Positions 1 through 10,842 are shown, counted from the stretch's first letter. The stretch is DNA of 64,000 nucleotides from Homarus americanus (GCF_018991925.1 NW_024725489.1:6867916-6931915); one strand, 5' to 3'. Notes: generated by a model from the letters alone, not told the origin. Numbers and translations are program-made.

Positions 1-412
1 TTCCTACGGCAGTGGCCCTGGGGATGGTCCAGACAGGCTTCCTCACTCGAGCGGCAGCAGCCGATGTCTTGATACAGCAGACGAAACACCCGGGCACAGA
101 CGGTGGAGAGGAGCTGGCGGTCTTGGCGGTAGTGGTTTGGGGTTGGTGCCCAGAAATTAACAGACAAATTGTGAAGGTCTGGGAAAACAGCCCAAGAGTC
201 CTGGACCTATGATGAGATCACAGCCAGAATTTGACGAACAGCAGGGGGTGGTAGTGACTGCACTCACGGCTGAGCAGGATTTGACGGCGACACAGGTAGA
301 AGCGCCGTTTTCGCCTCTGTCCAACCCCCCCAAGTGTGGGTCGCACCAGCAAACAAGCGAGTAAGCAGCGGTAACGAGCAGGAAGATTGCTTCCGCCCTT
401 ACACATATATTC
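1..412. repeat. Dispersed repeat fragment, related to 11520-11968
   Basis: By eye this stretch aligns, with many indels, to 11520-11968: both share cttcctcac, gacggtggagagg, gtgaaggtctggg and an end near ccct(g/t)acaca. In the second location the sequence interrupts a 22-bp minisatellite, so it behaves as an inserted element. It could be an LTR or the end of another retroelement. No coding domain is recognised, and the short open frames here do not match between the two copies. Confidence 0.5.
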
Positions 413-505
413 ACAAGGTATTATTTCTCTAGGGCAAGAAACCATGATTTCTGTTTGGAAACAGATGATTGTTTGCGCTGATTAGGAATGCGGAGTCTGT
501 CATTT

Positions 506-1372
506 TCAACTACTTGAAGGACTTCTAAGGACTTCTTGAAAGTGCTCTTCATCCCTGGCAACATTAAGAAAGTCATGGCAAAGTTTTACACCACACTCTG
601 CAGCCTCATTGACGACCTGAAGCTTGTCCACAACCCGTTTCATGTTCAGGTAATCGTCATGATCCGCCCATTCACTGGCTGGACTGTGGCGAAACTGATA
701 GGGCATGCCCAAAAAGGTGAAGAACCGGTTTGAGTCAGGCCCAATTAGGTCCACCAGGGCAGTGCCACTTTCTGGGACAGGGGGAAGATGTGGCTTTCCA
801 TAGCCCCCATGATTGAGCCCCACTCTCTTAGCAACTTCAGTGCCTTCATGGCAAAGAAGGGCCTTCCTCATCTCCTCTTTTGTCCTTTCTTGTACTTGGG
901 ACGAGAACAAAGCCAGTGGGGCCAACTCCTCAGTTAGGTACCAAGTGTGTCTACCGAGTGCCACACGTGCTTTGTTAACTATTGTGGTGTTATATGGGGC
1001 AAATTCAGCCAAGGTTTCGACCAAATTCAAGTCATTCAGTGGCTCACTTGCTGGAACGGGGCAAACAATCCACCATGGGACATTAACAGCGACTGTGAAC
1101 ACAGCAAACCGTTCTAACTTGCTGATTTTACTTTTAGTCACCACCTCGGCTTTGGGAAATTGCTCTTTGATCTGGCCTGACAAAAGAACAATCTTGAGGG
1201 TATAGAGCAGTTTAGCCATGCACCTTGTTTTGTGAAGTGCGCCGGGGTAGACCATCGTGAAGTTCACTGGCTTGGATTCTTTCGTTATAAGCAGCAGACA
1301 AAGCTCTACCAGCTCTTTGAAGTCGCCACGTGTAAATGGTTGGGCTAGAGATTCACGGAAGAAGTCAGTCAT
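506..1372 (-). CDS. Uncharacterised 288-aa protein, possibly repeat-derived
   Basis: A single uninterrupted frame runs from the ATG at 1372 to TGA at 506-508. The frame stays open eight codons further upstream to a non-ATG codon, preceded by an in-frame stop, so the ATG is taken as start. The N-terminal third contains PGALHKTRCMAKLLYTLKI; the middle has FAPYNTTIVNKARVALGRH and a WYLTEELAPLALFS stretch; the C-terminal third has ALVDLIGPDSNRFF and VVNEAAECGVKLCHDFL. No signal peptide or membrane segment is evident. I associate this pattern (GALHKAR, WYLTEE, VN.AAE.GVKL) with multi-copy, poorly annotated invertebrate proteins that may come from mobile elements, but I cannot name a family. It has no recognisable neighbours, promoter or introns. 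It is either a transcribed repeat-derived ORF or a fragment of a DNA transposon. Confidence 0.5.
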   Translation of the reverse strand: MTDFFRESLAQPFTRGDFKELVELCLLLITKESKPVNFTMVYPGALHKTRCMAKLLYTLKIVLLSGQIKEQFPKAEVVTKSKISKLERFAVFTVAVNVPWWIVCPVPASEPLNDLNLVETLAEFAPYNTTIVNKARVALGRHTWYLTEELAPLALFSSQVQERTKEEMRKALLCHEGTEVAKRVGLNHGGYGKPHLPPVPESGTALVDLIGPDSNRFFTFLGMPYQFRHSPASEWADHDDYLNMKRVVDKLQVVNEAAECGVKLCHDFLNVARDEEHFQEVLRSPSSS

Positions 1373-1396
1373 CTCCTGCTGGCGCTCCTCAAACAC

Positions 1397-1964
1397 TCAA
1401 GGCATTGCGGGGTAGTAGTATTTCTTTTTTCATTGTACGCCAGTTGATAGAAATGGGTCTTGAACTTAGAAATGCAATTATTGGGATTATTGTATTTCGT
1501 ACTAATCTATAATATTGTTTTAGGGGTATTAAGATTGATATGATCGATCATTTGCTTGGTGTTAGTATATCTTATAAGTCTAATAAAAGAAATTCCACTA
1601 AATTTGTTCATTAGATAATAATATTCCTTGTTATTTTGTAAAGCCGACGGTGCTAGCTCAAACATGCACTGATCTCCAAGAAAATTTACAGGGGTGTTTC
1701 CTTGATAAATACACAACACTAAAACTTTGAACAGCATTGTAGGACCATTTTTTTATTTTTGGAGGGCAACGGTCACACCCTAATATTCAGTGTTGTCGCA
1801 ATACTCTGACAGAGTGTTCCATCAGTTCACAACTCTCACTAAACTAGTTTGCCCTGACAATTTTATGAAATTGTGGCTTCTTCGCCCTTAAGCTGTAACT
1901 CCAAGTGAGGCCGGCATCCACCAGTTCCAGGTATGAACACTCAATGACGGTGTTGTGGTAGCTG
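1397..1964. other. Intergenic, AT-rich, no gene recognised
   Basis: It holds one unremarkable 76-codon ATG frame on the minus strand (1507-1737), with no motif or neighbour supporting it. Nothing else is identified. Confidence 0.4.
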
Positions 1965-1977
1965 ACCCAAGATTTGA

Positions 1978-2372
1978 GGGGGCGTCGGTGGGTAGAGCGG
2001 TACCGCTCTTGCCTCTCAAGCGAGATGTCACGAGTTTGATTTCCGGGCCAGTGGAAAGTTGTTCAGACACACTTCCCAGCCCCCCTTTGTCCCTGTTCAC
2101 CTAGCAGCAAAGTAGGTACCTGCTGTAAATCGAAAGTTGCGAATTCGTATTCAGGGACAAGTTGTTGGAGCTTCCAATAACTTGATGACATAAACCATTG
2201 ACTCTTCAGGCTTCTATGCCCTTGACTCTTCAGGCTTCTACGTTCTTAACTCATGAGACATAAAGGCAAGCATGAACTTAGCAAGCTTCCCTGTTGGGCG
2301 ATGTAAATGCTTCTGTGCTTCACCTTACACAGGATGTAGGGGGGTGCCCAATAAAAATAAATAAAAATAAAA
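1978..2372 (+). mobile_element. tRNA-derived SINE, complete, with 13-bp TSD
   Basis: The 395-bp element is bounded by a perfect 13-bp direct repeat, ACCCAAGATTTGA, at 1965-1977 and 2373-2385. The head (about 1981-2053) is tRNA-like. It has an A-box-like TGGGTAGAGCGG at 1989-2000, a stem around CCTCTCAAGCGAG, and a degenerate B box AGTTTGATTTC near 2033. The body includes TTCACCTAGCAGCAAAGTAG and a short tandem copy of GACTCTTCAGGCTTCTA. The tail (2259-2355) matches the 3' end of the LINE at 55.6 kb and finishes in an A-rich AATAAAAATAAATAAAAATA tract. SINEs are transcribed by RNA polymerase III and are mobilised by a LINE whose 3' end they copy; the shared tail fits that model. Confidence 0.85.
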
Positions 2373-2385
2373 ACCCAAGATTTGA

Positions 2386-3152
2386 TGTTGGATTTTGTGT
2401 TGTGTGTAACTTGTGAGCTGTGGTGGTCATCTTTGGGATCATTCTGTCGGGGTTCATCTATGACTATGGGGTGTGTGTGGGGGTTCCTCTATGGGGTCCA
2501 TCTGTGGGGGTTCCTCTATGGGAACCTTTTGTGGGGGTTCATCTATGGCAGTGGTGTCAAACTCAAAACCTTTCGAGGGCCAATTCTTATTTTAGTTACC
2601 CTCTTCAGGGCCAACACAAGTGCTATATCACATATTTGCAGGACTGAAGTTTACAGCTTCATACATTGCCTTACCTGGCTTACCAGGAATACCTCATTTG
2701 GGTTTGTCTGATCTTAAGTACAGTATGTAAAATTCATTTTACTTAATAATTATAATTAATGCTAATAATAGGATTGCAAAATGCATAATGTATATGCATT
2801 ATTTTGGGGCTTCAATTTATTATGCATTTCCATTGGTGATTTGAAACTTAAGAGCTCAATCTTGTTATGTACATGCAGAACAAGAACTATCATGCAACTC
2901 ACAACTTTGACCTCATTCCACTGCAAGCATTTTTCTTCAACAAGTTTTTCTATATTTGGCTGCAAAGGTGATATTCCGAGTCAGAGGATGGCATTCAAGT
3001 GCTTCAGTACTTAAGATTTATTTATCTTCATCCGAGATAACTGTTCACACCCATAAGTACTTCCAAACTGAACAGCCTCAAAGCACGCATTGTAATGAAT
3101 GTGTGGTAATGGCTGCGGCTTCGATTTTTAATTCTTTAGTGATTTCGATTCA
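2386..3152. other. Intergenic; short tandem repeat and possible hAT end
   Basis: From 2430 to 2548 there is a short tandem repeat around GGGGGTTCCTCTATGG. At 2549 begins CAGTGGTGTCAAACTCA, which resembles the terminus of non-autonomous hAT elements. No matching opposite end was found, so this is tentative. The rest is AT-rich with no gene recognised. Confidence 0.3.
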
Positions 3153-3316
3153 CAGTGTCCTCGGTTAACGAACGGTTCGATTAAAGAAATTTTGGTTAAC
3201 GAATTAGCTCCCATAAGGATTTTCAGTTCAATTAATGAACAAAACTTTGATTAACGAAATCCTTACAACAAACGCGTTTTGTTGTGCTGATCAGCTGATC
3301 GGCTAGTCCTCCAATA
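3153..3316. mobile_element. Fragment of a CCTCGGTTAACG-type MITE
   Basis: It starts with CAGTGTCCTCGGTTAACG and continues with further TTAACGAA motifs, like the termini at 3322 and 8866. The flanking TA expected of the family is absent at the left end, so it is a diverged or truncated copy. Confidence 0.5.
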
Positions 3317-3420
3317 CAGTACAGTTGTCCCTCGGTTAACGAGCACAATTCATTCCAGAAGGTTGCTCGATAACCGAAAAATTCGTTAACTGAAACCATT
3401 ATTTCAATGGATTTTGGTTA

Positions 3421-5799
3421 CAGGTGCTCCCCGACTTACGACAGGGTTAGGGACCCAAATCCAGGTCGTAAGTCCGATTGGTCGTAATTCCGATATAGAT
3501 AAAAAAATAAAAATAAAATTAAAATAAACATTTAAAAAAAAATTTCAATTTTCTTTTTAATAAAAAAATCTACAATGAAATACAGTACAGTAAAAGTAAT
3601 AAATAATGAGGAATGGATACAGTGTGACTCAGCACTTACCTTTAATGTAGTCAGCTGAATGCACATGGGGCCCCCCATAATTTTCTAATTATACATGGAG
3701 ACTACATTAACTGGAAGAAGCAGAGGAGGAGACAGGGCTGGGTGGGTCATCAATGTCGCTTTCTTCAGACAGGTTTATGGACTGTGGAAACTTGCTGGTT
3801 GAAGGTATTGGATCATCTTGAGGGAGTGAAGAGGCAGCACTGGTGGGGCGTGAGGAGACAGCACTGGGGGACTTCTTAAAATAGATGTCCAATTTAGACT
3901 GCACAGTTTGTTTTTTCTTTTCATAATAAATTTCTCTGTAGCAAGCAAGTGCATCTTGGATCATTCTGTCAACTTTGGCATAACGCTCATAATTTTGATC
4001 CATGCCATCAAACATTTGCATTCCTTTATTAATTGTAGCAAATGCCTCTGCCATTTGTTTCACTGAAAACTTTTTGGGGGGTGCAGGTTCTTCTTCTGCA
4101 TTTTGTCTCTCTTCTTCCTCTGCAATTTTCTGTGCATCTAGTTCAATAAGATCCTCGTTACTGAACTCTTCTGCTACACTTTCAACCAACTGTTCAACAT
4201 CTTCATTATCAATTTCTAACTCCAGCTGTTTACCTAACTCCACTATCTTGTTACTAATATCCAAAATAACTTCATTTTCATTAAATCCTTTGAAACTGTT
4301 CACATATCTTTTCAGGATTTTCTTTCATATTTCATTCATTGAATGTTTTGTAACCTGATCCCATGCTGCACTAATGTTCTTTATACATGACAAAACGTTG
4401 TACTCCTTCCAAAACTCTCTGAGGGTTTTCTCAACAGCCTGAGTGAAGGTCGTGCATAAATAATTCGCTTTAAAGGCAGCAACAGCACCTTGATCCACGG
4501 GTTGGATGACAGAGGTAGTGTTAGGTGGAATGTACACTACCTTAACATCAGGATGCATGTCGTCCAGGTTTGGTGGGTGTCCCGGAGCATTATCCAAAAT
4601 CAGCAAAATCTTGAATGGAATCCGTTGTTGCAGACTACTCCTTGGCTCGTGGAATGAAACGAGTCAGGAACCAATCTTCAAACAGTGCTATGGTCATTCA
4701 GGTTTTCTTATTACTGCGATAAAACACTGGCAGTGTGTGCTTGCTGACATGTTTAAAAGCCCTGGGGTTCTCTGAATGATAGATCATGAAGGGCTTTAGC
4801 TTGAAACCAGCAACATTCCTCCCCAACAGAAGTGTAATTCTGTCCTTGAATGCCTTGAATTCTGGCATTGTTTTCGCCTCTTTGTGGATGTATGTCTGCT
4901 CAGGCATGCGCTTCACAATAATCCAGTCTCATCCACATTGAATATTTGCTCAGGCAAATAATTCCCTTCCACAATCACACTTCATGTAACTCCTCCTTAA
5001 AAGCTTCGGCAGCACCAACATCGGCACTAGCTGCCTCTCCACTCACCTTAACATTGTGTAGACTGTAGCATTTTTTAAATCTATCAAACCACTCATGACT
5101 TCCTGTAAAGGTTTGATCACATTCATCTCCTGCCTGCTCCTTCAGGCTTTGGAACAGGCTTCTTGCTTTAGCCTGTATGGTTAGAAGGCTTAAGGGTACA
5201 CGCTTCTGTATCTGGTCTTCTATCCATATCACCAATAATTTTCCATATCGTGAATAGGACCTTGTCTTTTCTTCGAAATTATAGTTCCCTTTATAGGTGT
5301 TGTTCCTTTCACTACATCACGAATACGTTCCTTGTTCTTCAGAATAGTGGATATAGTCGAGTGTGAGAAACCTAGGTCACGTGAGATTGTTGCTACTGTT
5401 TTACCATTCTCATGCTGCGTTATTATCTTCATTTTCATCTCAAAAGTAATTGCCTGTCTCCTTTTCTTTGGAGCACCACCAGCACTCTCACTTGTACAGT
5501 TTCCAGTCATTATAAAGTCAATTAGATCGGATAATAACAAAAGTTCACAGCGCGATCATTATAGGATACGATAGCCAAACACCAACTAAGCACTGTACTG
5601 AGTGAATGTAACCACGTGGTGACCCAAGCCACGCCACGCTCTCGTCCGGGACAGAAACGTTTCGGTATAGAAAATGCGCGCGTCAATTGAAAATAATTTT
5701 GGTCACGACTGCCGCGGTCGTATGTCCCGACGGTCGTAAGGTCAGAGCGTAAGTACCGATGGAAGTAAGTTGAGGCATTCGTAAGTCGGGGACTACCTG
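3421..5799 (-). mobile_element. Tigger/pogo DNA transposon with TIRs and TA target duplication
   Basis: This 2379-bp element starts CAGGTGCTCCCCGACTTACG and ends with the inverted version (CGTAAGTCGGGGACTACCTG), 18 of 20 positions pairing. TA flanks both sides (3419-3420, 5800-5801), the duplication typical of the Tc1/mariner/pogo superfamily. It carries a broken transposase on the minus strand. It inserted into another element, and a related empty site exists at about 8950. Confidence 0.9.
3707..5510 (-). pseudogene. Tigger/pogo transposase, frameshifted (TIGD-like)
   Basis: The ATG at 5510 opens an N-terminal Psq-type helix-turn-helix (KKRRQAITFEMKMKII, TVATISRDLGFSHSTIS). A CENP-B-type DNA-binding segment follows at 4975-5235 (FTGSHEWFDRFKKCY). 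The DDE catalytic region has NVDETG near 4924-4941, LILDNAPGHP at about 4577-4606 and QPVDQG near 4484-4501. The acidic, Ser-rich C-terminus ends at 3707. All three catalytic Asp motifs are visible, but they fall in different frames: at least four frameshifts or stops break the gene into five open segments. The enzyme would cut and paste the element at TA sites. It is inactive as sequenced unless the frameshifts are assembly errors. Confidence 0.88.
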
Positions 5800-6524
5800 T
5801 AATTGGTTCCAGCTCACCAAAAATTACGTACAAACTATAAATAAATGCAGTAAAGTACACTTACTTTGAGGTGTGCATGTAGAGGGCTCCTGGTTGATGA
5901 TGATGATGATGGGAATTATAAGTGGGGGTGGAGGAGAAGGGAGAAGAGAAGGCATTGGAGTGGAAGAGAAGTCACCCCATGCTGCCATTTCACCCATAAA
6001 ATTTTAGTTCACTTGGTGTAATTCAAGATTATTTTCTTTAAATCAACATTGCACTGCACTACAGATATATATTATCAATATGTAAAATATATTTCAAAAT
6101 GACCAATAATTTTACTGGAAACATAAAAAAAAGCATTTATGTTGAAGAGTCTCAAACAAGATGTTCCTTCCTCTGAACTGTTAAACAAACTGACGCCAAG
6201 CTTGGTGTGTTGAGTGGCTGTTTGGCACGTAAAAAACTAGCTTCCTGTACTTCAATTATGTTCAATAATTGTTAAAATGACTAAAAAATTTAATATAAAA
6301 CTTTTAAAATTATTGGATAGTACAACCTTCTTGATATTTACTAAAATGGTAAGGAATTTAAGCCCTAAAACCGATTACTGTATTGGTGTACTAATACTAC
6401 AGCTGGTGGGCAGTCAAATGCAGGCACAAACATGTTGGGAAAAATTCGTAAGGAATTCGTTAACCGAGAGTTTGCTCATTAACCGAAGTGAAGAATCTTA
6501 TGGAAGGTAATTTGTTAACCGAGG

Positions 6525-7340
6525 GGTCGTCTTAAATTCCGGGTATAAAATCCGAACTTCTACATCATGTGGTTTAGTGCGTCACCAGTGGTGATGGAGA
6601 ACATCGTAAAACACTCGCCTTAATCCCACGGTCCTACCACTAATTATTTTCTACTGAAACTTAATTTTGGGAAGCTGGAATAAAAATAAGATTACCGGTA
6701 TATTAAAATAATAAAAATGTATTATAAACCTGTCTAACATACAGTAAATACTGTAAAATAACAACATAATAAACGCAGGTATCATCACGCACCACCCGCC
6801 ATTTGCAACTGTCGCCGAAGTAAACAAACAGCCAGTCCTACCGATCATCTCTCATAGCAAGTTTATAAATGAAAGAAAATACCTGCAGTGTAATTTATGC
6901 CTACATTTCTGATATATTACAGTATATTATAAATAAACAAATAAATCGGTAAATCCATTTCAAGTAAATGGCTAAAATTTTACTCGACACCGACATTAGT
7001 TCCAGTAAAATAACTGACTCCTAAGTGATAACACTAGTGTTACACTATGCTAGTTGGTAACTTTTGTTACAGATTATGGTAGGTAGTTGACAATATTTTG
7101 CTATTGCTTTTAGTGAATTGGCCTTATTTTAAATAACCAAAGCCGTGATGCTTAGCAGTGTGTTTAACAGCATTACTCCACTGGTCAGTGTGATGGTTGG
7201 TAAAGGACTACTGGGGCAGTAAGCTCCCACTGTAAGTGTCAGATTTGCAGTAGTCTTATACAGCGAGTATAGCTCAAAACCTACATTTTAAATGGAAATT
7301 TGGGGGGTCGTCTTATACACCCCGTGGCCTTGTACGCCGA
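6525..7340. other. AT-rich decayed repeat region
   Basis: GGGGTCGTCTTAAATTCCGG at about 6523 and GGGGTCGTCTTATACACCCC at about 7304 are similar motifs in the same orientation. They resemble the ends of another Tigger-like MITE family, but no inverted pair could be matched. No gene is recognised. Confidence 0.35.
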
Positions 7341-7344
7341 CATA

Positions 7345-7647
7345 TATGGTACTCGACCTACGACCACCTGGACATACGACCGCCTCAGTCATACCAAAAT
7401 TTTGTCAAATTACGTATTTTCGAGTCCCAACGTTAGTTGTGTACTGACAAAATTTTTGTTTCTAATTCACATTAAAATGGCTGGCAAGCTTAAAAGCTTA
7501 AAAGTGAGAGTTTTGTGGTACTGAGAAAAAAAAGAGACACCCATTTTAGATTTTCTATGTATTATTTAAGCATTTTTGACTTAGGAACAATTTGACTTAC
7601 AACCTGGATTGGGGTCCCAAACCCCGTCAAAAGTCGAGGAGCAGCTG
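7345..7647 (+). mobile_element. Tigger-like MITE fragment
   Basis: ACTCGACCTACGACC near the left end pairs imperfectly with GTCGAGGAGCAGCTG at the right. A short MAGKLKSLKV-like start inside (about 7477) resembles the N-terminus of Tigger transposases. No complete TIR or TA duplication was confirmed. Confidence 0.45.
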
Positions 7648-7659
7648 TGTGTGTATATA

Positions 7660-8452
7660 CAGGTAGTTCTCCTATAACGCGATAATTGTGTTCATGTAAA
7701 ATATCGTGTTATAGAAAATCGCGTAATAGAAATAACAGGGCTTATAGAGAAAATAGGGTTAGGTGCAGATTACTCGAAATCGAAAAAATTTAGTAGTTAG
7801 CCTAATACAAAGGATAGCACAGTCTAAATAAATGTTACATTCATATCTAATAATGAAATCATACAGTAAATGTAACACTTTACTTGATGGGGGAGAAGGG
7901 TGATTTTGAGGTTGATAAAATCGAGCTTCTCTTCAAGTGTTATATCCTTTCTTTTACGATCATCACCGGGAATTCTATCACCAGAACGCTTCTCGTTGAT
8001 ATTCTTTACTATATTCACAGTTAATACAGTGGGGTATGCTATAACGAACGAAACTCCTACAACGAACATTATTTAATTTTTTATTTTTTTTCTAATTTAT
8101 TGTTTTTTATTACAAATATTAATGATATTCTTTATTTCAGGGGTTTAGATGCATATTTATGCACTTTTTTACAATTTTTACAATTTTATATTATATTTTT
8201 CAGTGTTAAGTGGTTGTATTTGGGGGCCTGGAACGGATTAATCCTATAACGAACGAATGCTATAACGAACAAGGTTCTAGAACCAATTAGATTCGTTATA
8301 GCATACCCCACTGTACCACAAAATTGGAGAAATAGTAAGCAAAAATCGCGTTATAGCAAACAAGCGTTCGCGTTATACAAATATCGTTCCTAATTCATAA
8401 ATCGCGTTAGAGCAAATTCGCGTTATCAAAACACGCGTTATAGCAGAACTCA

Positions 8453-8455
<3 letters not shown>
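7660..8455 (-). mobile_element. Tigger-like element containing a nested MITE
   Basis: The left end is TA then CAGGTAGTTCTCCTATAACG; the right end, CGTTATAGCAGAACTCACTG then TA, is its imperfect inverted copy. On the minus strand at about 7915-7965 the frame reads RKRKDITLEEKLDFI, the typical helix-turn-helix start of a Tigger transposase, so the element is an internally deleted derivative. Bases 8027-8312 are a second element inserted inside it. Confidence 0.75.
8027..8312. mobile_element. 286-bp MITE with perfect TIRs, TA target duplication
   Basis: It starts CAGTGGGGTATGCTATAACG and ends with the exact inverted copy, at least 22 bp matching, flanked by TA at 8025-8026 and 8313-8314. It has no coding capacity. 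It is nested inside the 7660-8455 element. Confidence 0.88.

Positions 8456-8490
<35 letters not shown>
8456..8490. repeat. (TA)n microsatellite
   Basis: An uninterrupted TA/AT dinucleotide run directly follows the element at 8455. Between here and 8865 the sequence is AT-rich with no recognised gene. Confidence 0.9.
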
Positions 8491-8492
<2 letters not shown>

Positions 8493-8865
8493 CCACTTTG
8501 TGATTGCATCTACTCAGAACGGAATTCCCACTACGGCGGTGCATCTACATCCGCAGGGTGAAGTATAATTTTTATTTAGCTCATAAAATTCATACAAATT
8601 ACCGGTCAGAATATAATTTACATTGTTGGAATTCTTACAATTTGATGATCATTTTGAATATAAACATCATAGATTTTGCATTAGACATACAAATTTTAGA
8701 TCTAGTGCAAGTATTTTGTTTACTCAGAGCAAATATGTTATCTTTTGTGCAAATTATATGACGTGTATATTCAAAATATTCGTGGTCTTGCAGGGAATCC
8801 AGCAATGTCAATTATATTATTCTAACTTTAGTCCGAGGTATTATTTATTACTAAAAATGTAAATA

Positions 8866-9052
8866 CAGTGGTCCCTCGGTTAACGGCAATCCGTTCCAGC
8901 AGGTTGCTCGTTAACCGAAAATCTCGTTAACCGAAACCATTGTTTCAATGGGTAATTGGTTCCAGCTCACCGAAAATTGCCTAAATTCAACAAAAAAGGT
9001 AGAAAAGCTCACTTACTTTGAGGTGTTATTATGTGTCCGGATGATGATGATG
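8866..9052. mobile_element. CCCTCGGTTAACG-type MITE, cut by assembly gap
   Basis: TA then CAGTGGTCCCTCGGTTAACG opens the element. It is co-linear with 3322-3420 plus 5801-5925 and so shows the state of that element without the nested Tigger. It ends in a (GAT)n run at the gap. Confidence 0.8.
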
Positions 9053-9152
9053 NNNNNNNNNNNNNNNNNNNNNNNNNNNNNNNNNNNNNNNNNNNNNNNN
9101 NNNNNNNNNNNNNNNNNNNNNNNNNNNNNNNNNNNNNNNNNNNNNNNNNNNN
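9053..9152. other. Assembly gap (100 N)
   Basis: Exactly 100 N, the usual size for a gap of unknown length. The sequence after it begins exactly where block A starts to match block B. Confidence 0.99.
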
Positions 9153-10017
9153 TGTGTTGGAATGTCTAACAGGAAGGAACCATTGAACTCTGGGGAACAC
9201 TTAATGAACAATTACAGTGCTGGCGTTGCCTTACCCGAACAAACATTCAATCTATCAGCCTGCGACCACGTGCACCGCCCCACACCCACGCGTCCCTGCA
9301 CAAACAAGATGCCCTGATTCTGCTGAGTGTATGGTTTAAAGTGTGGCGTGGCCGCCTGGCCTCCATGATGGCAGGTCGCCTTCTGGAGTGATGCTGGTGA
9401 GGACCAGCCACCAGCCCTCTGTGGTAAACACCGACCCCCAATCCTGGCCGAGTTTTTGTGCTGGAACAATTTACACAGTACTATTGTCCCTTGCAACACC
9501 ATACTGGCTCGCATTGACCCGCACTTGTAAGTACAGCCAAAGTGATGACATACCCCTCATTACTGAATATTGTGGACTCATTATGCCTACTCGTTTCTGC
9601 CTTATCTGGAGAAATGAGACAATGCGGAATGAAGTGTAACTAAGATTAATATAGTTATGAACCTTGTATCATGTTACTATGCTTAATAATCAATTGTAAT
9701 TAAGATGAAATCGTCTGAGACTAACTAATTATGTATCAGATAGATCACCATGTAATACTAATGAACACCTTGTTCTCTGCAGGTTTTGACCGCATCATTA
9801 AATATTGAACGCGTCAAAAGGCGAGTTTCAATCATTCCCTCCGACTTGCCCGTCACCTGAACGTCCTTAACCAAGGCGTTACAGTTATGGTAATGTAATG
9901 TTTTATGTTGCAGAAAGACGACGACATCTACCCCGGGTTGTGGCTCTTCTACAACATCAGGTAAGTTACATTAATTAATGTTTCACCTGTTGTTGTGGTG
10001 GACCAGGTGGTGTTGCT

Positions 10018-10140
10018 TACTTACTTACTTACTTACTTATTTACTTGCTTACTTACTTGCTTACTTACTTACTTTCTTGCTTGCTTACCTACTTAGTTAC
10101 TTGCTTGCCTAATTACTTACTTCCTTACCTACTTACTTAC
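10018..10140. repeat. (TTAC)n-type tetranucleotide microsatellite
   Basis: Repeats of ACTT with ACTTGCTT variants. The block B counterpart (about 47885-48040) is much degraded. Confidence 0.9.
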
Positions 10141-10410
10141 GTCATAGTAGGAGAGTGTCACCTGATTCCTGGTTTTATGAATGGGTGTGTGTGTTTACGT
10201 CAGTCATATGTACTCGTATAGTGAAGTGGATTTATGAATGAATATTTGGAGTGGTTTATCTGTGGTGTTTACTTGGTCTCTGGTCCATAGTAAACTTGTC
10301 TCTTCTCTGAATGACATTTACATAGCTTCAGGTGAGAACTAATTAGACGGATCACCTGAAGCTTAAATTTACCCCCCACCACCATCTTCCAGCTTATTTC
10401 ACCCAAAGAT

Positions 10411-10455
10411 TAACTAACCTAACCTAACCTACCCTAACCTAAGCTAACCTAACCC
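10411..10455 (-). repeat. Interstitial TTAGG-like telomere repeat
   Basis: Eight or so CCTAA units with variants (CCTACCC, AAGCTAACC). The minus strand reads TTAGG, the arthropod telomere unit. The same tract occurs at 48313-48357. Confidence 0.8.
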
Positions 10456-10842
10456 CCATGGAATGATAAGGTAGTTAATCTTTGGGTGAACTATGCGGGG
10501 GTTAATCTTCGGGTGAATTAAACGGGGGGGGTTATTCTTCAGGTGATCACATTCGATATTTTATTTTGAGAGTAACAAGTTGTTGAAGACAGTCACAAGA
10601 GCACAGTCAGTCTACCTCACATGTATTGAGGAAGAAACATATTCTCTCAGTGTCGGTCAGTTAGTTAGTCAGCACGAGCAGTCATACAGTTGGCTATCAT
10701 AATTATGTTGAGTGTTTGAGGTGTTAAGATGTCGTAAGATAAGTGAAGGTTATCAGCGAGGCGGAGGTGTTGGCTTGTGGTAACTATTATCAGTTGTTGT
10801 GAATATATAAGAGACACATACTTGACCCTTCCATTGTTATTA

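Larger units (their letters stand above)
3322..6524. mobile_element. Non-autonomous Tigger-like element split by a nested Tigger
   Basis: The left end is TA then CAGTTGTCCCTCGGTTAACG. Homology to the element at 8866 is interrupted at 3420 by the nested Tigger and resumes at 5801 (ATTGGTTCCAGCTCACC, then CTTACTTTGAGGTGT). The right part carries inverted motifs TTCGTTAACCGAGAG and GTTAACCGAGG up to about 6524. There the terminal bases and the TA are missing, apparently truncated against another repeat (GGTCGTCTTAAATTCC). No transposase remnant of its own is recognisable between 5801 and 6524. Confidence 0.6.

Noticed and set aside
1981..2053. A tRNA gene
   Set aside because: The A- and B-box-like motifs are degenerate and the sequence continues into a SINE body with TSD, so it is a tRNA-derived SINE head.
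9343..9639. 99-codon frame also present in block B (47266-47508)
   Set aside because: The start and N-terminal part are not conserved between copies because of indels, and the frame has no domain; more likely duplicated non-coding DNA.
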